Source: Calonectria ilicicola (lineage: Eukaryota > Ascomycota > Sordariomycetes > Hypocreales > Nectriaceae). From it: a stretch of DNA of 64,000 bases. The stretch covers positions 5,022,001 to 5,086,000 of the forward strand of contig CP085827.1 in the NCBI GenBank assembly GCA_020809705.1, read 5' to 3'. The notes beneath the pieces are model-generated. The model saw only the letters and a list, made by a program, of their open reading frames with translations. It was not told the origin of the DNA and searched no databases. Positions within the stretch are counted from its first letter, which is position 1; the number at the start of each line of letters is the position of its first letter. Shown piece after piece: positions 22,095-34,195 of this stretch. The position numbers and the translations under genes were made by a program.

Positions 22095-23624
22095 ATGAGA
22101 GTTCAAGCCTCGAACATGCGCTGCCTCTGGGGCAATTCGTCGCGGCTGCTGCAGGTGTCCCGCCATGCTCGGAGCTCAGTTTTGTTGCGACCAGCTTGCG
22201 CCATACGAGCACTCTCCTCAAGTCGGTCAATTCATGTCACTGTAGCTCCAAGTTAACTCTACTGATTACGGATTGCCGCTGCTGTAGCTTCCCTAAGGAA
22301 TTCACAATCGAAACCCAGCTCTGTGACAATCCGGGGCCAAACCATCACGACCGATCCTAAATGGTTTAATGCCCCAACCAATGTCCTCGAAGCAACGGAG
22401 CGAAAACTGCACCTGCAAGACGATCATCCCATTTCAATCACTCGACAAATTATCCAATCCAATTTTCCTGCGCCAATTTTCAGCTTTTATAACGACTTTA
22501 GCCCGGTTGTGTCAACCCACCAGAACTTTGACTCACTTGGCTTTCCTCCGAACCACCCTGGACGAGCTCTGTCGGACACTTACTACCTCAACAAGGAAAC
22601 CCTTTTGCGAACACATACCAGCGCACACCAGGCCGACACTTTTCGTGCTAACAAGAGCGATGGCTACCTGATTGCCGCCGACGTGTATCGCCGCGATGCC
22701 ATTGATCGAAGTCACTACCCCGTCTTTCATCAGATGGAAGGTGCCATGTCATGGGATCGTGAGACGGTACCCAACAGCGATGTGGCTGCCGCTGTCTGGA
22801 AGGACTTTGAAAACCTGCCCAAGCATGATATTCAGGTCGACGACCCCAACCCTATGATTCATCCAGAGCGAAATCCCCTCCAGGATGCCCATCACTCCCC
22901 CGAGGAGGTCGAGGCAATCGGAGCACACTTAAAAAGGTCTCTCGAGGCCATGGTTGTAGATGTCTTCACCCGAGCCAAGGCTGCCGCCATCAAAGAGGAT
23001 CCCAACTTTGTCGATGAGCCGCTACAAATGCGATGGGTAGAAGCTTATTTCCCATTTACTAGCCCATCTTGGGAGCTCGAGATTTACTACGCGGGTGATT
23101 GGTTGGAGGTTCTTGGTTGTGGTGTCGTCAAGCAGGAGCTCTTCATTAATGCTGGTGTCCCTTCCCGCCTAGGATGGGCGTTTGGTATTGGCATCGACCG
23201 TATTGCCATGCTCCTTTTCAAGATCCCTGACATTCGGCTGTTTTGGTCCAAGGATAACCGCTTCCTGTCGCAGTTCACGGGTGTGTCCGGTGATCTCAAC
23301 AAGCTCAAGCGATTCCAGCCCTTTTCCAAGTATCCACCATGCCCAAAGGACGTATCCTTCTGGCTAAACAAGGACCCCGCCGCGGATACGAGCAACTTTC
23401 ATGAGAATGACGTGATGGAACTCGTACGCAACGTGGCAGGCGACGTGGTGGAAGATGTGCGGTTGATTGACGAGTTTACGCATCCTAAGACGGGTCGCAG
23501 GAGCATGGCTTACCACATTGTCTACCGCAGTCTGGAACGAACGCTTACCAACGAAGAAGCCAACAACTTTCACGAGCAAGTCCGCCAGGCTCTTGAGAGG
23601 GATCTGGGTGTTGAGCTCCGATGA
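22095..23624 (+). CDS. MSF1: Mitochondrial phenylalanyl-tRNA synthetase
   Basis: This is a monomeric class II synthetase that charges mitochondrial tRNA-Phe. The catalytic part shows motif 2 (TLLRTHTSAHQAD), the substrate-pocket region VFHQMEGAMSW, EIYYAGDWLEVLGCGVV, and motif 3 GWAFGIGIDRIAMLLF. The C-terminal anticodon-binding (FDX-ACB) domain follows, with YPPCPKDVSFWL and ending LERDLGVELR. Exon 1 from ATG 22095 encodes an Arg/Ser-rich leader (MRVQASNMRCLWGNSSRLL) suited to mitochondrial import. The splice to the main exon is uncertain. A donor after 22221 with the acceptor before 22288 keeps frame and gives 487 residues; a donor two bases later with an AAG acceptor also fits. The main exon is unambiguous from about 22315 on. 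Confidence 0.92.
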
Positions 23625-26600
23625 GGCTCTTCACGAGGTGTATTTGTCACATGCGAGAGCGTGGGGATGAATTGACACGGGGCTCGGTTGAGGAGTGCCG
23701 CCCTGGACACACATGAGCTGAGCCGCATATGTGGAGTAGCTGATGGGCTGAGATCGGAACTTCGGTCTCAGCTGGACATGGCAAGATTGGCTCATTCGAA
23801 TGTGAGTCTAGTCCCTGGGGTGTATGAAATCGTGTATTATAGCGTAGTACGTCGCGGCGTAGCGCGTCGCGGCATGTGGAGGTGAAGATGAAGGGGAATG
23901 TGGCTTTGTGCTACCAGCTGTACAACTGTACTTTACCTTACCTTACCTTACCCTGCCTTACCCTGCCTTAGCTCGACTAATTCAAAATGATGAAAAAGTA
24001 CACACACCACACCAGGCTAGCTAGTCTCGGTAATCTCCTGGAACACAAGTACACACACAAGTGCACACACACACACGCATAGGTTTCAAGGTCTCGATGC
24101 ATTCATACACAGCGGAGAACGGAGAGTCACATAGCTGCTGCGCCATGCCCTTCCGGAGATTATCTCGAACGGCATTGGCCGAGTCATGCTCATGCTCAGT
24201 CGATGGTTTTGCCACTGCCAGGGCGGAGGTGAAGCAAAAATGCAGGCCGCGTAACTGCTGTGGTTGGTTCGAGGCGGCCGCCACCGCGGTTAAAGCAGTG
24301 TGGGGTCTTGCGGGAGCCAACTGTCACCGTGTTGCTGCTGTTGGGCGCGGTTCTTGGAGCCGAGGTGCCCTTCCTTGGTGTTGCTGTTGTAGGCGCAGGG
24401 GGAGAAGCAACGAGAATCAAAATGACGTGTGTGACGCTGGAGGCGGTGCTCAGCCACAGGCACAGAGAAGCCAAACGGTGACCAGCGGGTCCAGGGCGCG
24501 GGTTGGGTTCCTGGCAGGTGGCAGGGGCAGCAAAGCAAGCTGCCTCTGGAGGGCCTCCCGTTGGTGGATGCCGTGGGGCCTCAGGGGCGGTGTGGCTGAA
24601 AGTGGCGTTTGACATCGACTTTGCCTAGGCTGCGGTTGGCTGTTGGGGAATTGCATGTATGAGAATGCCAAAACCTTGCTCGTAACTGACCAGATCAGTT
24701 GCTGCGCTTAAGGTTACATTGCCGGTTCCCTGGCAATTTTACTATAGACTACTAGCTGCAGGCTCTCCTCAAGGCTGTCTTGGCGATGACTTAATGATTT
24801 GAACGAGAACGAGAGCGAGGGGTGTTGTTACACCTCCGAATCCCTAGTCGAGCTTGATTTTTGCTTGGATAGTTTGCATGGTTGTGTATACTACCGACAA
24901 GCAATCGAAGGATTCACTCAAGAGCCCAACACGGTAAACTAGGCGTGTACCGGTCAGTTTATGGATCCAACGGGATTTAGGATTTGTTGGTAGTAAACAC
25001 AGTTAATATGGGATCGCACATTAGTGGCATGTCACTTGACAAGCTCGGATGTTCGAGGGGAGTCGCAGAGCCAATCCTGTATCATGGAATTCGTAGAAGG
25101 ATTGTTTCATGGGCAAAGACCCGTTTCTAGTTGGTGCACATACGGAACATCAGTTGCTGGCTCGCCAATGCGGGAAGGATTCAGATTCATCATCTTCTCG
25201 AAAGAATCTGCTAGATATGCAGAGATTGCATGACTGCAGCCATCATTCACCCGTGCGTGTCTTACCCACTGTCGGGATCAAGATCCGCCGAGCTGAACTC
25301 TCCCCCGCAACTTTGTCCGACTTGGAGATGGGGGGGAAGGGCCCCTAGGATCGACACCCTGGCTGTTGCTTAGGCCATTCTGCGCCCTTGAGAACCGGCC
25401 GGAATCTGCTCGTTTGGCGAAGCCATCTTCTAGTCGAGAGCACTCTCTGGCTGCCTGCCTGGCGTTGGACGTGCTGGCAGCTGCTCAGGGCTGAGCGGTT
25501 CAGGCGGTGTCTCGTAGGCGATGATGGATGACTCGAACGGACTTTTCGGGACGAACGCTAGAAACGGGGTCCTTGAGCCAAGCTGGAGCTCCCGTAAGCC
25601 CTGCCTTGAGGTGAGGCGAAAAAAAGAGAGCTTTGACATGGCAGTGAAGTCTATCATCACATAATACGAGCAAGCACAAAATGACCATCGGTGAATTAGG
25701 GGAAATAGCAGGTGAATCATGCGCCATTCGGATGCATGAACCCCAGGAGAAGAGGACCCTATTGGACAAAATAATGTCTCATCAACTCAAAAGCTTCATT
25801 CCCGCAGGTCCGCATATGAGACGACGTGAATAAGGATTATGTGTGTGTGGGAGTTGTCTAAGTTGCTGTGCGTGTGAGATGCGCCCCCTCGTGCCACCTC
25901 CTATAATACGATTGGGACGATTATTGGTCTGGCCGGTAAGATGGTCGGGACGAAAGGACCAACTACACCGCCCAGTTTTTAATTCCTCGCCAGGCGCGGG
26001 ATCCGTGATGAATCAAATGAGATATGCGACACTGCCCAGAACGGAAGGCGTCTTTTCCATAGTCACAGCCACGGTTTAGGTGGAACCTTGAGGAGTGCCG
26101 AAGAGAGGGTCCGAAGAAGCCGGCCCCCCGATCTGCTCATCATCCGTCTCAGAGAGTGTTGGCGTGTCTTGGCATTCGAGGTTGTCTCCTGTCAGGAAAG
26201 AAGAAAAGTCATCTGCTTGTTGCAGACAAGCTTTTCGGGGTTGCTATAGAGTAACCCTGGAGGAACCCGCAAGCGACAGAGATATTTGGCACAGCCCCTA
26301 CGATACCGTGATATTGACCGGATGGGGGGGAAGAATAGAGGGGCCTGCCAGACGGGGGAGCAACGCCAGTGGGGGTCGGGCGGCGCTCTAAGTGGCCTGT
26401 CGGCTTGGGGTGATAGTCTTGGCAGACTCAGAGGCAGAGAGCAGAGTTTCCCTTGTGGGAGAGGGATGCAGTAGCCCCGCTGCACGTCGTCAGGGGGGTT
26501 GTTGGCTAACGTGCAGTAGTGGATTTTGAGTTTGGTTTGTTCATGGGCTTGTTTCCGGAACATTTGATGAAAGGATGAGACTGCTACGCCGTGGTGACGG

Positions 26601-28581
26601 CAATTGTCGCAGCTGCGGCCACTGGGTCCGGTTGAGACATTTGGCCTCGCGGGTAGGTCATGGTGGACGGGCAATTGGCTCCTCCAGCGTGTTCTGGGAG
26701 GGAACAGGTCACATGAGACGACACGAGACGGGGAAGAATACGGGAACATGGCTGGGTTAACGGGCACGGGTACGGGTACGGCATAGGCATAACAAGCATG
26801 GGGGGCGAAGAAGGAAAAAAAAAAATGGATGACAAGACACGAGTGATCGATCGCTTCTGATTTCTGCTCCGCCATGGAGCCAAGGAGTCATTGCGTTACG
26901 TGCGCTTGCGTCGTCTGCTTCAAAGGCTTAATGGCGATCAACCGGACCAAACAGGGCGATGCTTTGTTATGCTCATGCTAGAAGGTTCAAGCGGCACCGC
27001 TTAGAAATGAGGGTATCCCGTGGGCGTGATTTGCTGCTCCTCCTCCTTGGGCCACCACCACCAACACAGCCTCTTGGAGCAGTCAAAGGACACAACAATG
27101 CCAAGGCAGGTTTTGATAGCCGGACCCTAGAGGGGCATGGCAGGCAGTGTTGGCAATATCCGTACCGTACAGCTAGATTGAATAAAATGAAAAAATTTCT
27201 TTTATCGATAGGATCCCCCTCCACACGACACAGCCGCTAATCAATTAGAGTGCACGAACACGTTACCTTAGCTCCTATGGCCAAGGGCATTGGCGATCGG
27301 GGCCCTGATTTTCTGTAACATTTGATACCGAGGGCGAAGTCGATGCTAGTGGCCCAGTTGGTATGGGGCTCTTTCAAGGTTGTTCTGGGTCGTTAGCGTC
27401 GCCTTCGCCCTCTCCGTGTACCGAAGCCAGCACGTCCAGCCCACAACCCGACCTATGGGTTTTCTGGCGCTGCGTACGCTGCGTACGTAAGTAATCTGCG
27501 CCTGCTAAGAAAATGGCGAGCACCCGTATTATTAGCAAGCATTTTATGGAGAGCATAGGACATAGGGCATAGGGCGTAGGGGCGAGGGCATGAGTAAGCG
27601 CCGTCCATCTCTGGGGGCCATTGATAGTTCGTGGGTGGTTTGACGGGAAAAGTGCAGGGCCGAAATGTCATTATTGGATTCCAAGACACTGGCATACGCT
27701 ACGGCGCTTCCATCGAGACACTTCTGCTGGATAGCTTGTTTCTGGCTTGGCAGCCACCAGCCAGTAACGCCGCCCGTGTGAGTCTCACCTTTGCGGCCAA
27801 GCTCGCCGGCTGGGCCATCGGCACGCCCCCACCGTAGCCGCTGCGCGCTGCAATCGGCCTACAATTTTTTCCCTGTTCCCTCCCTCAGTTTTGCACAGCC
27901 TTCCCCAACCTGGGTCGTGCGCACCACGTCTGGGACGCTGGCTGGATCGTTTTGGCGACTGTTCTCCATCCTCCCACAACCCAGCAGCGGTGGGTGGGTC
28001 GCTCGCCGCTACGCTGTGCCTTCTGGGGCACTACGCCGACTCCCCGCCCTGCACAAGGCACACCCCGAGGCCGGCTTTACTGCCACTCGTACGTGGCCAC
28101 TGGTGGCAGTGGCTTTGCCATTTGCTCCAGCTGCCCGTAGGCCGTAGCAGAACCTTGGGTAGCTTCTGGCGACGCCCCCTGGTCTCCGCAGGGTCCCCTA
28201 GGCCAACCTTCGCAAACCTTGGCCGTCCGTGTGTCCGCTGCTGTGTGGGCGGCTGGGGGCGAAGTCACGAAGACAAGCGCTGCACCGCACATTGGAACAC
28301 TGCATCGAGATGCATATATGATCCGCGCCGGCCACCCTCCATCAGGTTTCTTTTCATCTACACACACACAACACAAACACAGCAACAGCAATCTGCAACA
28401 CCAACAACTACTACTACTACTAAGCCGCTCTTGCAAGTTACAATCAGCCAAAAACTGCACAACCATCTCGGCTTGACTTTTACACACCAACCTCCTCATT
28501 CTCCTAACTCCGCTTATATCCTCCGCGGGCACACACACAACAACCTCAACCTTCACATCTCAAACTACCACATCAATCACA
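23625..28581. other. Long gene-poor interval between MSF1 and RCN1
   Basis: Almost 5 kb without a recognisable gene. It holds simple repeats: CCTTA units near 23950, CA dinucleotides at 24050-24080, GGGTA/CGGGTA units near 26755-26785, a direct 9-mer duplication GCTGCGTAC at 27469-27486, and CATAGGG-like units near 27555-27585. Open frames such as 26192-26875 (minus) lack any motif. The last 700 bases are C/A-rich and probably form the RCN1 promoter and leader, with CA and CAA tracts at 28363-28400. Confidence 0.45.
23932..23971 (+). repeat. CCTTA tandem repeat
   Basis: Short array of CCTTA-type pentamers, partly diverged to CCCTG, about 300 bp past the MSF1 stop codon. Probably a microsatellite. 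Confidence 0.6.
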
Positions 28582-29343
28582 ATGGAGACCTCACCTCGCC
28601 AATCTCGCTCTTCCTCCACCGCTTCTCGCCGCTCCAACCTCTCTCTTGACCTCTCGAACCTGCCCCCTCCGAGCTTGCCCTCCGCTCCCTCCAACACGCT
28701 CCTCTTCACAAACCTCAACGATGTAGACACATTCCTACCGGAGAATCTGCAACAGATCCGCGATCTGATCGCCCAGACTGCCCCAGTCCACTCCTTCGCC
28801 CCACTCAAGTCTTTCCGCCGCATTGTCATCTCCTTCTTCGACGAGCAGGCTGCTATCGACGTCCGCCAGGTCTGGGATTCGGAGATGGTGCTTGGCCAGC
28901 AGCTCAAGGTCTACTTCGGAAAGCCCACTCCCATCGCTGCTCGCGATGAGCACCTCGCTCTCCCTGATGCCGGCAAGCTCTTCTTCATCTCTCCCCCGCC
29001 TTCTCCTCCTCACGGCTGGGAGGTCCGCCTCGAGGATGCCCCCAACAAACTTGTCCACGCTGAGGATCTCGCTGAGGCCCTTGCCAAGCTTCACCACCGC
29101 CCCGAGGCCATGGATGTCTCCACCTCACCCATCACCCCTCCCGACTCTGCTCTCCCCGGCCGAACCCGCTCGCGTTCCTCCACCCTCATCTTCAAGTCTG
29201 AAGTGAACTCCATGCCTGCTGTCATCGTCGACGACATGACCGACGAGCCTGAGGACGAGCCCGAGCTGAGCCCTGTCGACTCTTCCAAGCCCATCATGGC
29301 GCACGCAGCCCGACCTCCCGTCGAGCTCATGCAGGATGCTTAA
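28582..29343 (+). CDS. RCN1: Calcipressin (regulator of calcineurin)
   Basis: It binds calcineurin and modulates Ca2+/calcineurin signalling through Crz1-type factors. It is a single exon of 253 residues. An RRM-like N-terminal domain is visible: NTLLFTNLNDVDTFLPENL, then FAPLKSFRRIVISFFDEQAA and QQLKVYFGKP. The family hallmark FISPPPSPPHGWE lies at about residues 135-147 and holds the serines phosphorylated in other calcipressins. A C-terminal PAVIVDDMTDEPEDEPEL segment corresponds in position to the calcineurin-docking tail. The Ser/Arg-rich start (SPRQSRSSSTASRRS) looks disordered. The leader of several hundred bases is C/A-rich. Confidence 0.93.
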   Translation: METSPRQSRSSSTASRRSNLSLDLSNLPPPSLPSAPSNTLLFTNLNDVDTFLPENLQQIRDLIAQTAPVHSFAPLKSFRRIVISFFDEQAAIDVRQVWDSEMVLGQQLKVYFGKPTPIAARDEHLALPDAGKLFFISPPPSPPHGWEVRLEDAPNKLVHAEDLAEALAKLHHRPEAMDVSTSPITPPDSALPGRTRSRSSTLIFKSEVNSMPAVIVDDMTDEPEDEPELSPVDSSKPIMAHAARPPVELMQDA

Positions 29344-29861
29344 GCGATAGAGAGACGGTAAACGAGCACATGGGAGAATTTGCAAACTGACAATGGCGTT
29401 TCATGGCTGCAATGGCGGAACGGGTAATACGATGAATAGGCGGTGTTTCATATATCTCAAGGTTTCTTTGCATACAGGGACGGCTATCATTGTTTGAGTA
29501 TTGGTTTTACTTTTCTTTTCGCTGCGCTGGAGTTTGGAAAACTGGAATTTGCTTTTCATTGCCCAAGGGTTTTCTGGGCTTTTGTTAAATGGGAAATACT
29601 GCACTGGAGCTGAACTTTACAAGTTCTTGGTCACTCAACGGACACTCTGTATACTACTAGGTGCTTGGCTCATACATGGCGACACCAACACGATGGCAAA
29701 TTCGTGAGAAATACACTTGATCATAATTCAGAACCTGAAACTCTACGCTAAACTGCAATGTGACATGTAAATCGTGAACGCAAAAAAAAACTCAAAAAAA
29801 ACTCGCGCTAACCACTCATAGTTGGCAAACAATTGGTTATGTTTCATTGACCAGTGTTTCT
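29344..29861. other. Convergent 3' region, RCN1 and oxygenase
   Basis: It holds the 3' UTRs of the converging genes, with two short A-runs at about 29783 and 29795. There is no coding signal. Confidence 0.45.
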
Positions 29862-31641
29862 CTACCCAAGGCCGTGCAACACTTGGGGTTCAAACAACGA
29901 CCACAGGAATGAGTGCGACACAGCCCGAAGTGATCCGGTCACGCTCACCAAGCACGCCACTGCCACGGCTCCGACCAGCGCCGCGGCGATGAACACAGCC
30001 CATGACGGCCGCTGCTGTTTCGTCATCATCGCCATCAACGACGTTGACCAAGAAGTCGTCGGCGTGTCCGTGGCGAGGTCTTTGAGTGAGCCCAGCGCCG
30101 TCATCTTACCAAGACGCGGGATATATTGGAAATGGAACCTGGTTGGCTCTCCGAGACCGCCGATGGACTTGTTGGTGATCATGTGATGAGTAATGCGTCT
30201 AAACTTCTGATAAGAGGGAAAGCGAAAAAAAGGTACAACGGTTAGCCACGAGGACGGAAATTTTTACCAATGGGTCGGAGATATGCATCCAAAACAGGCA
30301 AGAGGATTGAAGAAAAAGAATGGGTCATGGGTAGTGAGTGGGAAAGGCGTGTGTGCGTGCGTTGGTTTGGACAAGTGTGCATGTGAGTGTGTGTGTGTGG
30401 TTGTATGTGTAAATGCACATGTCTGTTGGTTCAGACCGTTGGGGGGAAAACATACCTTGTCCCTGTCCCTTTGGCCCCATGCTGGCATCCAGGGGTAGCT
30501 GTAGCTCAGCAGCATGAGCAGGAAGCACTGGATCTGGACAATCAACCGATAGTACCACTTTGGCCTCTCGATGCCGAGTGCGCTGGCCAGGCGGTCGCCG
30601 TTGAGCTGGTAGGCCTGGGCGACCAGGAGCTCGCGCGGGGCGTAGAGCGGCGGCACTCGAGCCTCGGCAGTGAGGATGTTGTTGGCCAAGATGGACGAGT
30701 TGGGCGAGGGCGCCATTTCCGCAGTCATGACCGACTCCATCATGATTTTGGCCTGCGCCGGCGTGGCCATCCAGTCTACTGGTGAGCCCAGCAGGTAGCC
30801 GGTCCAGCGCCAGAGGGCGAGGTAGTCGGCCGTCTGCTGCTCGGTGAGGTAGATGCCCTGCCGGGGCAGCGCCATGTAGACGATGGCCGTCGAGTAGACG
30901 CTGACGGTGCCCATGCAGTGCAAATCGTTAATCGGCACGCCGAGTCTGTCAATGTCAAAGTACCCCGGTTTTTCACGCTCGAGCTGCATCATGCGCCGGC
31001 GCACTGCTGCGTGGAGGAGTCTGACACGCACTGATGACACAAAGCCTTTGCCGCCCGGCTTGATGGAATCGAGATCTTCAACCACTTCCATAAAGTGCTG
31101 GAGAGTCTCTAGAAGGCGCCGCCGTGTTACTCTGACATCGAATCCTCCTGTTCTTGAGAGTGTCTCTACCACACGCCAGGCGCCCATTCCTCCTAGCAGC
31201 GATTTATATAAAAGCTGTGTGGGTTAGTAACGGGGTGGTGTTTGATAATGCCGACGGAGAATAAATTGAGTTCTGACTTACACCAAAGAGGATCTGCACA
31301 TTGAATTGATAGACAACCCGTTGGCCACGCGCAATCTGCTCCCAGTCAACCCACTCGGGGACAGTCGAGATTTCACTCCAGAGCTCGCCTAATAATTTAT
31401 CAGAGCCGGCATGTTTCTGAACCAGTGTGTAGAGGTCTCTCTGGCCCTCTCCGGAACCGTGTGGGCACTTCCATGATTTCGATTGGGGAGGATCGATCTC
31501 GTCAAGGCGGTCCAGGGCGTCAGTTGCGAGCTTGTCGTAAGAGTACAGCAGATGGGCTATTTCCGAGGCAGGTTTGTGTTCAGAAGTCCAATGGAACTCG
31601 TGGCCCCAGACCTCCATTGGCTCACCCATTGGTAGACTCAT
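29862..31641 (-). CDS. mpaB/DUF2236-type membrane-bound oxygenase
   Basis: It belongs to the ER-bound oxygenase mpaB / rubber-oxygenase (DUF2236) family, whose members are haem-dependent oxygenases in fungal secondary metabolism and degradation pathways. The substrate here is unknown. The core shows LLGGMGAWRVVETLSRTGGF, SSVRVRLLHAAVRRRM (probable haem-ligand His near residue 188), LGVPINDLHCMGTVSVYSTA and ALWRWTGYLLGSP, all in family order. The exons are 31282-31641, 30456-31214 and 29862-30206, all in phase 0, giving 487 residues. The first intron is 67 nt. The second is 249 nt and carries a long CA/GT-rich repeat. Hydrophobic segments lie near residues 345-360 (QCFLLMLLSYSYPWMPAW) and at the C-terminus (WAVFIAAALVGAVAVACLV), so it is likely an integral membrane protein. 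No clear biosynthetic cluster surrounds it. Confidence 0.85.
30340..30422 (+). repeat. GT-rich simple repeat inside the oxygenase intron
   Basis: Imperfect GTGTGT/GTGCGT run on the plus strand (CA-rich in the transcript) that fills much of the 30207-30455 intron and explains its greater length. Confidence 0.6.
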
Positions 31642-33121
31642 TATATGAATTGGACAAATTGTTTGCGTCTTTGCGTCTCAGGAGAACCAACAACTACACG
31701 GGTCCTCGGACCTCTTTATACGACAAATCCAAGTCTTAGCTCGCGTACTACTTATGGCTGGGCCCTTGGCATTGTACGCAAAAATCAGAGCATGGCGGCG
31801 GGACTTCGTCATCGACCAGTGCAAAGACGACGAGGGTCACTGCGAGTTGGTAGCAACAAAGACCTCATGGCGCCGCTCAAGCATCTCTGCAGACGACGGA
31901 CCCCGCTCCCGGGCGAGTAAGGACGCCTGGAGCGGAGCAAGTCTGGGATCGCGAGCATGTTGGATGTACGCAAGGGGGGGCAGAGTCCGTTTACCGGGCC
32001 ATCAGGTCATGGCATTGGGGACATGGGAGAGGGCTTGGGGACCTTCTAAACAGGGAAGCAGACCCAACGTTGGTGAATTGGAATGGGGGATCCGTCCTTG
32101 GGTTGCAGCAGAGGGCTGTATGCCACCAATATCGAGGGGTTCCAGAGGGAAGGTAGCCAGTTGAATGGAAGCATTTACGCAGGGTCGGGTCTCCTACGAC
32201 CCGCTGCATGGTGAACTGTCCGGCTCTTTCACGAAAGTGGACTGCACGTCGGCGGCACTCGTGTGGGCCACGGGCACTAGGGGCCGTGGCTGGACGGGTT
32301 CCGGGCGAGGACTAGGGTGCAATCTTGGAACTGGGGTTGCTTCGGCTGGGTAATGTGCTTCGGAGGCGAGGACAAGACAGGATATGACAGGACAGGGCAG
32401 GGAAGGGAAGGGCCAGGTGTCATGCAGCAGCGATTGTCCGCGTGGGTGGTGGTAGTGGTGGTGGTTGTTCTTCAACGAGTTTGGAGTTGAGTATTACTAC
32501 TGCTCGCTATAGCCAACTCGAAAGAAGCCAATTCGGCAACCGAAGGTTACGTTACAACTAACAAGTGGTTGCAGGCTCTCTCTGCCGTGTTTGATAAACA
32601 GCTGACCGAATACGCCTCGAAACAAGACCTCATTTGCCAAATGCATCTATGGCACCACGAGGAAAGGGTCAACAAGTCTAGGACGGGGACCAAGGGCCGT
32701 GGTCGCCCGGGCTGCAGAGTCTGCGGGAGCCAACTGCATATAGGTTGCATTCCTCTACAGTCCGCGGATGGTCATGCAGATATAGCGCCAGGTTCGCCCG
32801 CACTGATGGTTTAACCAGGTGGGTTCGCTTTGCCGGCAAGTCTCTGTGCGGGCCGTCTGGAGCCGCTGCCACTTGCGCATGAGCTATGCTGGCCGGTCGT
32901 TGGGAATTCGGAGCTCGGCGTCACTTAATTCCCACTCGCTTTTTTTTTTCTTGTGTCTCTGTGCCTGTCACTGCTTCCGGACCTTGAGTGGGGCACCCAC
33001 CACCTCTCGGACCCCAGGTCTCCATCATGGATGTTCAGTTTTGGGTAGTCGTGCATCTGGTCCAGCTTTTTTCTTTTGCCTGTTCATATTGAACCAAGCT
33101 ACACCACACTGCCTGCCCACC
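31642..33121. other. Divergent intergenic region, oxygenase and RRG9
   Basis: 1.5 kb with no supported gene. AGGACAGGACAGGGCAGG-type repeats occur near 32375-32410. A T-run at 32939-32948 lies close to the RRG9 leader. Confidence 0.45.
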
Positions 33122-34195
33122 ATGGGCTGCACATGCCGCGTGATGCCGCTGCGCATCTTTGTGCAGGGCCTCTCTCAGGTCCACAAGTTCGAGACTACGC
33201 CGTTTCTCCGCCCCCGCGCATTGCCTCTTGCTGCTGCCTCGTGCGTGGCCGCGCAGCAGCCTCGACACTTCCACATGTCCAGATTTCTAAATCAGGATGC
33301 GCAGACGAACATCCTCACGTTTTCCGAAGCTATGGCCAAGTTGGACTCGACTGAGAAATCCGCCAGCGAGGCGCCCTCTGTCAGCCAGGAGTGCCACCAA
33401 GATGTCGAGCATGTGACGAATGCAGAGCCTACTCAGGTCGCTGAGCCACTCGCCGCCAACGAGTCCACAGAAACCGAACACCCCGTGACCTCGAAATTAG
33501 AAACAGCACACCCCAAGTCCAAGTCTAGGGGGAAGAGCAATTTTGGAGACAAGTTCAATCGCGATGGCAAGTTCAAGGACAGGCCCAGGAAACCAAGAAC
33601 ATACAACAAAGATGGTGAGGAGGAGATCCCATGGAAGGCAAGACACGACGGACCTCCAAGCCCGAGGCCTCCCAAGACTTTCGCATCTTCGTCAGAACCC
33701 GTGGTTGGACCTGCGCCCGGAGAGGCCGCGGAAAATATCCCCCATTGGAAGACCCAGAAGAAGGCTCTAAAAGAAAAGTTTCCAGAGGGTTGGGCTCCTC
33801 GCAAACGTCTTTCCCCGGATGCTTTGGCAGGAATTCGTGCGCTCAATGCCCAATTCCCCGACGTTTACACCACGACCACACTGGCCAAAAAGTTTGAGGT
33901 CTCACCCGAGAGCATTCGCCGTATTCTCAAGAGCAAATGGCAGCCCAACGTGGACGAGGAAAAGAAGCGCCAAGAACGTTGGTTCAAGCGGGGTATGCAA
34001 GTCTGGGATCGCCAGGCTGCGCTTGGTATGAAACCTCCTCGCAAATGGCGCCTCGAAGGCATCACCCGGGACCCGAGCTACCACGTTCGGCGACAGGAGG
34101 CCATTCAGCGGAATCGTGATCGAGAAGACCAGGACGACCGGGAGATCCGAGCTAGCATGCAGAAACCTGAACAAGATACGAAACCCCGCTCATGA
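33122..34195 (+). CDS. RRG9: RRG9-like mitochondrial protein (Neugrin domain)
   Basis: Required for respiratory growth protein 9 is needed for mitochondrial genome maintenance in yeast. Its exact biochemical role is unclear. It is a single exon of 357 residues. The N-terminus MGCTCRVMPLRIFVQGLSQV with later Arg-rich PRHFHMSRFL suits an import leader. A Lys/Arg-rich disordered middle follows (KSKSRGKSNFGDKFNRDGK). The conserved Neugrin/RRG9 core is at about residues 215-320: IPHWKTQKKALKEKFPEGW, APRKRLSPDALAGIRALNAQ, VYTTTTLAKKFEVSPESIRR and ILKSKWQPNVDEE, a helix-turn-helix-like arrangement. RRG9 homologues show the same LSP...IR.L....P...T...LA..F..S.E..RRILKSKW pattern. The open frame extends further upstream, but the chosen ATG gives the expected presequence. 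Confidence 0.88.
   Translation: MGCTCRVMPLRIFVQGLSQVHKFETTPFLRPRALPLAAASCVAAQQPRHFHMSRFLNQDAQTNILTFSEAMAKLDSTEKSASEAPSVSQECHQDVEHVTNAEPTQVAEPLAANESTETEHPVTSKLETAHPKSKSRGKSNFGDKFNRDGKFKDRPRKPRTYNKDGEEEIPWKARHDGPPSPRPPKTFASSSEPVVGPAPGEAAENIPHWKTQKKALKEKFPEGWAPRKRLSPDALAGIRALNAQFPDVYTTTTLAKKFEVSPESIRRILKSKWQPNVDEEKKRQERWFKRGMQVWDRQAALGMKPPRKWRLEGITRDPSYHVRRQEAIQRNRDREDQDDREIRASMQKPEQDTKPRS

Noticed and set aside
26192..26875. 227-codon minus frame
   Set aside because: It contains a simple-repeat-derived run (VPVPVPV) and no domain.
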